A stretch of 64,000 bases of DNA from FEN-1191 sp964528845. GTDB lineage: Bacteria; Pseudomonadota; Gammaproteobacteria; Steroidobacterales; Steroidobacteraceae. Made by a program: the position numbers and the translations under genes. The notes under the pieces are model-generated. The model worked only from the letters and a program-made list of their open reading frames with translations. It was not told where the DNA came from and did not search any database. Positions 58,545 to 64,000 of the stretch are shown here, one piece after another. The number at the start of each line of letters is the position of its first letter. Position 1 is the stretch's first letter. Location of the stretch: contig CAZGVE010000002.1 of assembly GCA_964528845.1 (NCBI GenBank), forward strand, positions 62,001 through 126,000, written 5' to 3'.

Positions 58545-59936
58545 ATGATGACCTCATCCCACGCGAGATTCCTGCTGACGCCGGACACCAGGATCACCTG
58601 CCCCCAATGCAGCAGCGAGTTCGCACTTGCCGATGGCTTTGCGAGGAAGGCCCTCGAGAGCGTCGAGCAGGCGAGTGCCGCCGCGCTGTCCATGTTGCGC
58701 GAGCAGGAGCGGGCGGACACCGAACGGCAGGCACAGCAGATCGCCGCGGAGCGCGATGCCGCGCACGCCAGGGCGCTGGCCGAAGTGCGTGCGGTGAGCG
58801 CCCAGGCGTTCGTGCCGCAGATCGAAGCGCTCAAGCTCCAGCTGGCGGAGAGCCAGGCGCGGATCGCGGCGCTGGATCAGCGCGAGCAGGGTATCAATGC
58901 CCGTGAGCGCGCGATCGAGGCCCGGATTGCCGAGGGTGCCGCCCAGCGCGCGGCGGAACTGGTCGCGGGTGAGCGTCAGGGATATGAGCAGCGGCTGCTC
59001 GAGCAGTCGGCACGACTGCAGCTGCTGCAGTCCGAGCAGGTCACGCTGCGCGCGGAGCGGCAGCAGCTGATGGACCAGCGCTCAAGTATGGCGCTCGAAG
59101 TGCAGCGCCAGGTCGATACGCGGGTCGCGGAACGTGATGTGCTGGTCCGCTCGCAGGAGCAGCAGCGATCGGCACTGGAGAAGGCCGAACTGCAGAAGAC
59201 GATCGACGACATGGCGGCGAAGCTCAGTGAGGCGCAGGCGAAGGCAGGGCAGGGATCCCAGCAGCTGCAGGGCGAGGTGCTGGAGCTCGCGATCGAGGAA
59301 GCGCTACGGCGGCTCTTCCCGCTGGATACCATCGAAGAGGTCAAGAAGGGTCAGCGCGGTGGCGACGTGCTGCAGCACGTTCTGACACGGACGGGGCAGT
59401 CCGCCGGCACGATCCTGTGGGAGACCAAACGCGCCAGGGACTGGAGCCCGCAGTGGATCCCCAAGCTCAAGGAGGACATGCGCGCGAGCGGCGCGGCCTT
59501 GGGGATCCTGGTGACGATGCCGGGTGCCTTGCCTCGCGACTGGCCCGCTCCGGCGCTGTTCGCGCTCTGCGAGGACGTCTGGGTCACGCAGGCGGCTACG
59601 GCGACCGGCCTCGCCGAGGCGCTGCGCGCGGGTCTGATCGACCTGCACCGCCAGCGCGCCGTGTCGGCCGGCAAGGGCGAGAAGATGGAGGCGCTGTACG
59701 ACTACCTGACCTCCGCGCAGTTCGCGCACAAGCTCCGGGCGGTCTATGACATGTTTCGCAAGATGCGCGAAGAGCTGGAATCCGAGAAGAACGTGACCCA
59801 GCAGCGCTGGGCGCGTCGCGAAAAGCAGCTGCAGGCCGGTGTGACCCAGCTGTTGGGCATTGGTGGCGAGATTCAGGGGCTTGCGCAGCAGGAGCTGCCG
59901 ATGCTGGAGCTGGAACCCGACAGCCCGCCGCCGTGA
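58545..59936 (+). CDS. DUF2130 domain-containing protein
   Basis: This 463-residue protein starts at ATG 58545 and reads MMTSSHARFLLTPDTRITCPQCSSEFAL. CPQC begins a zinc-ribbon-like segment with only one pair. A long coiled coil spans about 40-240. The C-terminal DUF2130 domain contains LELAIEEALRRLFPLDTIEEVKKGQRGGDVLQHV, then GTILWETKRARDWSPQWIPKLKEDM. The D-E-K-like spacing resembles PD-(D/E)xK nucleases, and members are sometimes found near restriction or phage genes. The role is not established. Confidence 0.88.
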   Translation: MMTSSHARFLLTPDTRITCPQCSSEFALADGFARKALESVEQASAAALSMLREQERADTERQAQQIAAERDAAHARALAEVRAVSAQAFVPQIEALKLQLAESQARIAALDQREQGINARERAIEARIAEGAAQRAAELVAGERQGYEQRLLEQSARLQLLQSEQVTLRAERQQLMDQRSSMALEVQRQVDTRVAERDVLVRSQEQQRSALEKAELQKTIDDMAAKLSEAQAKAGQGSQQLQGEVLELAIEEALRRLFPLDTIEEVKKGQRGGDVLQHVLTRTGQSAGTILWETKRARDWSPQWIPKLKEDMRASGAALGILVTMPGALPRDWPAPALFALCEDVWVTQAATATGLAEALRAGLIDLHRQRAVSAGKGEKMEALYDYLTSAQFAHKLRAVYDMFRKMREELESEKNVTQQRWARREKQLQAGVTQLLGIGGEIQGLAQQELPMLELEPDSPPP

Positions 59937-60042
59937 AGCTGCGGCCTTGGCGGCCGCGACGGCCGCGACGGCGCTTCCGCGCGCCTGCCTCGCGCGCTAG
60001 AGTGCGCCCCCGTTCCTACGCTTCATATTCCGGGGGTGTCGC

Positions 60043-60549
60043 ATGTCCGTCTCCATCTATGACTTCTCGCTGCCGATCTTCAAGCTGAACCTGAACAATC
60101 TGGCTGCCATCCTCGAAAAGGCGGCCAGCCACGCCGATGCCAAGAAGGTGGACCCGAAAGTACTCCCGCAACTGCGTCTGATTGCCGACATGCTGCCGCT
60201 GTCGGCGCAGGTCCAGATCGCCTGTGACGGCGCGAAGGGCGCCGCGGCCAGGCTGGCCGGCATACAGCCTCCGAAGTTCGAAGATACCGAGGCGACGCTG
60301 CCGGAACTGCAGGCGCGCGTCGCGAAGACCCTGGAATTCATCAGCAGCATCAAGCCAGAGCAGCTTCAGGGCGCGGAGACCCGAGAGATCGTACTGACTT
60401 TTCCGCAGAACACGTTGAAGTTCACCGGCCTGAACTATCTGACGAATTTCGTGCTGCCGAACTTCTTCTTCCACCTGACGATCGCGTACGCACTGCTGCG
60501 CAAGAACGGCGTGGATATCGGCAAGCGCGACTTCCTCGGATCGATTTAG
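60043..60549 (+). CDS. DUF1993 domain-containing protein
   Basis: This 168-residue cytosolic protein begins MSVSIYDFSLPIFKLNLNNLAAILEKA. The DUF1993 signature (a DinB-like helical bundle) includes LPQLRLIADMLPLSAQVQIACDGAK and the C-terminal FFFHLTIAYALLRKNGVDIGKRDFLG. The function is unknown. It stands alone between DUF2130 and the convergent esterase. Confidence 0.93.
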   Translation: MSVSIYDFSLPIFKLNLNNLAAILEKAASHADAKKVDPKVLPQLRLIADMLPLSAQVQIACDGAKGAAARLAGIQPPKFEDTEATLPELQARVAKTLEFISSIKPEQLQGAETREIVLTFPQNTLKFTGLNYLTNFVLPNFFFHLTIAYALLRKNGVDIGKRDFLGSI

Positions 60550-60587
60550 GGAGAACCAGCGCGGCGAGTGGCTGTGGACCCGGGCAG

Positions 60588-61652
60588 CTACGGAGCCGGG
60601 TTCGCGGCGCCGGGCGCAGGTAGCTCGAAGCGGCTGAAGAATTCCCACAGCAGCTCACTCGCGTTTATCTCCGTGCCTGGAGTATTCGCGCGCTGCTGCT
60701 CGCTCGCGCTACCGGCCGCCGGCGCGGCAGGCGGCGTTCCGCCCGGCCACGCGTGTCCTCCACCCCGGTTACCGGGCAGCTCGGTCCGGTAGAACCAGAT
60801 CTGCGCGCCCCCCGCGCACTGCGGATAGCGCAGCAATGTCACGTGCGGTGCGGCTTGCTCCACTTCGGGCTGCCCCTCGCAGCGATCGAGCTCGGCCCAG
60901 CGGCGCAGCGCAATGGACACGCTATAGGCCCAATAGGGTGCACCCCCGCCGTCATAGGGATTCGTGTGATCGTCGGTGCCATGGAACGTGACGATCGGCA
61001 GCGGTCGCTGCGGCTGGCAGCTGGCCGGGTCGGGCTGCGCCGGGTTTTCCGTGGACGGCAGCCCCGCACGAAGCCCGGAGACCGGGGCGATGGCGGCGAT
61101 TCGGTCCGCCATTTGACAGCCGAGCAGTGATGCCATGCGCGCACCGCCCGACATTCCAGTCACGTAGACGCGCCGGGGATCGATGCAGACGTTCGCCGAG
61201 ATTTGTTCGATCGTGTCGCGCATGAACTGCACATCGTCGGGGGCATCGTCCGGTATGGCACCACCGCCGGAGAGCGGCACACCGGGAATGTTCCAATAGT
61301 GCCGGTCCGGCGCGTCCGGACGCGACACCCCTCCGCTCGGATTGGCCACGACGAAGCCGTGCCTCGCGCCGACGTCCGACAGTCGCGTCGAGACTGCCTG
61401 CTGCTCGCCATTGCCGCCGCTGCCATGCAGGTCGAGAACCAGGGGCAGCGCACGATGAGCGGCGGCCGCTGGCGGGACGAATACGCGCACCGGTCGTATC
61501 AGGCCGCCAGAGCGCACCGTCACCATATGTCGCCCAGCGCCCAATCCCGCCGCAACGCACGCGTCGCCCGGCTGGATCAGTGCCATGACCGGCACCGGCG
61601 CACTGAGTGCCGCGGCAAGACAGACGATCATGCCACGCGTTCCGCTTCGCAT
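60588..61652 (-). CDS. Secreted PHB depolymerase/feruloyl esterase-like alpha/beta hydrolase (LpqC type)
   Basis: This 354-residue exported hydrolase has a signal peptide of about 24 residues (ending PVMA). The oxyanion region LVLDLHGSGG leads to nucleophile Ser168 in GMSGG. The acid Asp227 (FHGTDDHTNPY) and His300 (GGGHAWPGG) complete the triad. Four or more Cys suggest disulfides. Relatives hydrolyse short-chain polyhydroxyalkanoate or feruloyl esters; the substrate here is not known. The start at 61652 is chosen because upstream codons lie outside the signal peptide. Confidence 0.9.
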   Translation of the reverse strand: MRSGTRGMIVCLAAALSAPVPVMALIQPGDACVAAGLGAGRHMVTVRSGGLIRPVRVFVPPAAAAHRALPLVLDLHGSGGNGEQQAVSTRLSDVGARHGFVVANPSGGVSRPDAPDRHYWNIPGVPLSGGGAIPDDAPDDVQFMRDTIEQISANVCIDPRRVYVTGMSGGARMASLLGCQMADRIAAIAPVSGLRAGLPSTENPAQPDPASCQPQRPLPIVTFHGTDDHTNPYDGGGAPYWAYSVSIALRRWAELDRCEGQPEVEQAAPHVTLLRYPQCAGGAQIWFYRTELPGNRGGGHAWPGGTPPAAPAAGSASEQQRANTPGTEINASELLWEFFSRFELPAPGAANPAP

Positions 61653-61681
61653 CGGCCTCTCCTGCAGCGATGCGGCAAAGC

Positions 61682-62566
61682 CTACCAGTTCAGCTGCAGC
61701 GAGACGTAGCTGCCTTGCTGGCCGGACTTGCCGGCGATGCTGCCGAGGTCGGCGTAGGCGATGGTGAGCGAGGCCCACGGGACGGGCCACCAGGCCAGAA
61801 ACAGATCCTTGAAATCGTCCTCGTGAAACGCGGACAGGTCGTTGGCCTTGTGCCGGTACTCGCCGCCCAGGACCAGCGTATCGTCCAGGAACACGCCGAC
61901 GCTGGCTTCGGGCACCAGATGGTAGTCGCCACGGTCACCGCCGAATCCAAGCAGGCCGAGCTGGTTCGCGGCGGTCGCGCGCAGCGTCAGGTCCGCAAGC
62001 CACGTGCGTCCGAGTGGTCCGGCGAGCCATATCTTCGTCGCGGCGGCGTAGACGTCGACGCCATCCGCGTGCCGTGCGCCCACTGCGCGTGGCACCAGAT
62101 CGAAACTGCCGTTGTGCTTGTACTGCACGCCCACTGCAAGCTGGGGCAACGCACCGTCCTGATCGATCAGCGCATCGCCGAACACGCGCAGCTTGGCCCC
62201 GATAATGGTCTGGCTGATCGTGGCGCCTGGCACGGTGCTGCCCAACCCAAAGCGTTCGCGGGCCACGGACAGCTCCACGCGGTTGTCGATCCCGACGGCG
62301 ACGCCGCACGCATCGAGCCGGTAGTCGCGCGGGGCTACGTCGGTACAGAAGGCGCTGCCGCCGGTCTGATCGGCGGTGCCGAGTCCCGCGATCAGGCTCC
62401 ATGGCACGAGCCCACCGCCGGCGCTGCCCTCGATCTGCGTGACTCCGCCGGTAGCAGCCAGCCGGTCGCCGGCCATGGCCGGTGGCGCGTACTCCATGGC
62501 ACAGGCCCACAGCAGCACGACCGCGGCCGTACCTGCTGCGCGAACACGGGGAGTGGCCGGGGTCAT
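61682..62566 (-). CDS. DUF3034 family outer-membrane-like protein
   Basis: This is an exported beta-rich protein of about 294 residues. The start is taken at 62566 (MTPATPRVRAAGTAAVVLLW), with GGGATGG just upstream; 62590 is also possible. The signal peptide ends near PPAMAG. DUF3034 features include GGVTQIEGSAGGGLVPWSLIAGLGT, then GAKLRVFGDAL and the C-terminal GQQGSYVSLQLNW. The C-terminal aromatic residue suits BamA targeting. Homologues often lie with the cupredoxin-like and GGDEF/EAL-type sensor genes seen to the right. Confidence 0.85.
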   Translation of the reverse strand: MTPATPRVRAAGTAAVVLLWACAMEYAPPAMAGDRLAATGGVTQIEGSAGGGLVPWSLIAGLGTADQTGGSAFCTDVAPRDYRLDACGVAVGIDNRVELSVARERFGLGSTVPGATISQTIIGAKLRVFGDALIDQDGALPQLAVGVQYKHNGSFDLVPRAVGARHADGVDVYAAATKIWLAGPLGRTWLADLTLRATAANQLGLLGFGGDRGDYHLVPEASVGVFLDDTLVLGGEYRHKANDLSAFHEDDFKDLFLAWWPVPWASLTIAYADLGSIAGKSGQQGSYVSLQLNW

Positions 62567-62714
62567 CCATCCCACGACTGGGACCTGCATCACGTTCGGA
62601 AGCGCCACATGATGCCGTAGCGGCCCCGGGCGATCTGTGAGCTGTGACCGATTTAACGCGGCCCCGCGCAGGCTGAACATAGTATGGAAATCCTAGAAGT
62701 ATCGGGAGCCACCC

Positions 62715-63188
62715 ATGCCAGCCGCGCGCGTCGCCGCCCGCGTACTCGCTCTGCTGCTGTCCATGAATTTCCTCGCGGTCCGCGCCGCAGATGTCCCGCC
62801 GGGCTCCACGTCGCTGTATGCCCGCCTGGGAGGAGCGGCCGTGGTTGCCGCCTTCGTTGGCGAGACGATCGACCGCACGGTCGCCGATCCGAGGCTCCGT
62901 CGATCCTTCCAGGGCAGCAACCTGCGACGCATCAAGCGGCTGTTCGCGGAGCAGATCTGCGCGGTGGCGCAGGGAGGGTGCGACTACAGCGGAGACTCGA
63001 TGCGGGCAGTGCACGCCAATCATCACATCACCGAGGCGGAGTTCTACGGCGTGGTCGCGATCCTGCGTGCGTCGATGCGTGCACACGGAGTCCCGCTGCG
63101 CGAGCGCAATGAACTGCTCGCACTGCTGGCACCCATGAAGCGCGACGTCGTGGAGCCGTTCGTCCCGGCTTCGCCGGTGACTCCATGA
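62715..63188 (+). CDS. Exported group 1 truncated haemoglobin
   Basis: This 157-residue protein has a clear signal peptide (1-25, ending VRA) followed by the TrHb1 fold LYARLGGAAVVAAFVGETIDRTVADPRL. The proximal haem His is His100 (AVHANHHITEAEFYGVV). Most truncated globins are cytosolic, so export is notable. It overlaps the next gene by 4 bases (ATGA), which suggests a periplasmic haem and copper partnership. Confidence 0.9.
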   Translation: MPAARVAARVLALLLSMNFLAVRAADVPPGSTSLYARLGGAAVVAAFVGETIDRTVADPRLRRSFQGSNLRRIKRLFAEQICAVAQGGCDYSGDSMRAVHANHHITEAEFYGVVAILRASMRAHGVPLRERNELLALLAPMKRDVVEPFVPASPVTP

Positions 63189-63838
63189 TTCGGGCCCCTA
63201 TCCGTATGCTGGCGTCGGCGGCCGGATGGATGGCGCAAGGCGTGCTGGCGGCGACCCTTCACGTGCAGGTGCACGACCCGGAGGGGCATCCGGTGGCGAA
63301 TGCCGCGGTCTATGCCGTTCCCGATCGGCCGGTGGACCGCGAAGCGACCCCTAAGGCCATCATCGACCAGGTGAATCGACGGTTCGTGCCGCGCATCCTG
63401 GTGATCCAGGCGGGCACGTCGGTATCGTTCCCGAACAGCGACAACATCCGGCACTCGGTGTATTCATTCTCGCCGCCGAAGATCTTCACGCTGAAGCTCT
63501 ATTCGGGCGTGCCGGCGAGCCCGGTCGTGTTCGACAAGGCGGGGATCGTCGTACTCGGCTGCAATATTCACGACTCCATGGTCGCCTGGGTGCTGGTCGT
63601 CGACACCCCATTCTTCACCCATACCGACGGCTCCGGTGCCGCCGCACTCGCGAACCTGCCGCCCGGCCGCTACACCTTGCGCGCCTGGAGCAATTCAATG
63701 CGCCAGGAAGCTCCGGGCGAGCCGCTCGACGTAAGCGCCGAACCGTTGCCGGTGCGCACGCTCGAGGTGCCACCCGAAGCACCGGATCCACCGGACTCGA
63801 TGTCGATGAACGCGCAGATGGAAGGCATGGTGCACTGA
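63185..63838 (+). CDS. Cupredoxin-like (methylamine utilisation-type) exported protein
   Basis: This 217-residue exported protein has a signal peptide of about 22 residues (ending VLA). A carboxypeptidase-regulatory-like beta fold (about 24-60) leads into a cupredoxin domain. A full type 1 copper ligand set is visible: His90 (IRHSVYS), Cys126 (LGCNIHDSM), His129 and Met132. Annotators often name this family methylamine utilisation protein, but no methylamine genes are present. It probably delivers electrons or copper to a periplasmic partner. Confidence 0.88.
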   Translation: MIRAPIRMLASAAGWMAQGVLAATLHVQVHDPEGHPVANAAVYAVPDRPVDREATPKAIIDQVNRRFVPRILVIQAGTSVSFPNSDNIRHSVYSFSPPKIFTLKLYSGVPASPVVFDKAGIVVLGCNIHDSMVAWVLVVDTPFFTHTDGSGAAALANLPPGRYTLRAWSNSMRQEAPGEPLDVSAEPLPVRTLEVPPEAPDPPDSMSMNAQMEGMVH

Positions 63839-64000
63839 TGCGCTTCGACAGCCTGCGTGTACGGCTGGTGCTGTTCCTGGTGGCACTGCTGGGAGTGGTC
63901 CAGATCACCGCGTTCGTGCTGATCAACGCGGCCGCCACCAGTGCCGCACGCGCCAAGATCGACGACGAACTGTCGGTCGGCGAGCGGGTATTCGCGCTCG
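63838..64000 (+). CDS. Membrane sensor protein, 3' partial
   Basis: The gene starts at ATG 63838, sharing the A of the previous stop (TGATG), and runs off the window. The 54 visible residues begin MRFDSLRVRLVLFLVALLGVVQITAFVLINAAATSAAR. That is a signal-anchor helix followed by the start of a periplasmic domain. In related clusters the gene at this position encodes a HAMP/GGDEF-EAL sensor, but no catalytic part is seen here. Confidence 0.75.
   Translation, partial: MRFDSLRVRLVLFLVALLGVVQITAFVLINAAATSAARAKIDDELSVGERVFAL

Noticed and set aside
63185..63838. Methylamine utilisation pathway gene
   Set aside because: The family name is inherited annotation; no mau genes are present. Only the copper site can be supported.
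1..64000. CRISPR arrays, insertion sequences and prophage genes
   Set aside because: No spaced direct repeats, cas genes, transposases, integrases or phage structural genes were seen.

Overview
The window is GC-rich DNA of a gammaproteobacterium. The evidence is gene order: the blocks lolCDE/exbBD/msbA/lpxK/kdsB, rne|rluC/maf/yceD/rpmF/fabH and clpS/clpA|infA/aat/trxB|ftsK/lolA/rarA/serS match Escherichia coli and Pseudomonas, while T2SS genes, a PEP-CTERM-like protein and many c-di-GMP and two-component proteins suggest an environmental lineage near Xanthomonadales, Nevskiales or Steroidobacterales. That placement is an inference. The sequence is a scaffold with four 100-base N gaps (9287, 27486, 50095, 55373). 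Three lie in short tandem repeats, and the fourth is flanked by an identical 55-bp overlap, so it is probably not a real gap.

Region 1 (1-15.7 kb) is envelope and core metabolism. It holds the Lol lipoprotein exporter, a DUF2062 protein, ExbB/ExbD, MsbA, LpxK, a Trm112-like protein and KdsB. Then come RNase E with a long divergent leader facing rluC, a Maf pyrophosphatase, YceD, ribosomal protein L32, FabH without plsX or fabD beside it, and an alanine-zipper lipoprotein.

Region 2 (15.8-24.6 kb) has a PYROXD2-like FAD oxidoreductase that shares a 19-bp SOS-box promoter with lexA. A truncated type II secretion operon (gspC-D-E-F) follows.

Region 3 (24.8-44.1 kb) is the N-degron, translation and division block: ClpS/ClpA, IF-1, Aat, a FemAB/GNAT-like protein, TrxB, FtsK, LolA, RarA and SerRS. 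After serS lies a tightly overlapped cassette of three SPFH (HflK/HflC-like) membrane proteins and an unusual P1B-type ATPase. A ferredoxin-reductase-like flavoprotein and tRNA-Ser(UGA) close the block.

Region 4 (44.3-64 kb) is accessory. It has a PEP-CTERM-like secreted protein, a secreted bicupin and a DUF1801 protein. Ten genes on the minus strand (55357-46506) form a signalling island: PAS histidine kinase, Rcp1-like regulator, ANTAR protein, SCO1-like protein, outer-membrane channel, short PstS-like protein, CheA-like membrane kinase without a CheW domain, a minimal soluble MCP signalling hairpin, a CheX-like phosphatase and CheY. This is the best candidate for an undescribed system. Divergent from it are an MHYT-GGDEF-EAL protein, a truncated Fic remnant, DUF2130 and DUF1993 proteins and a secreted esterase. 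The window ends with DUF3034, an exported truncated haemoglobin, a cupredoxin-like protein and the start of a membrane sensor.
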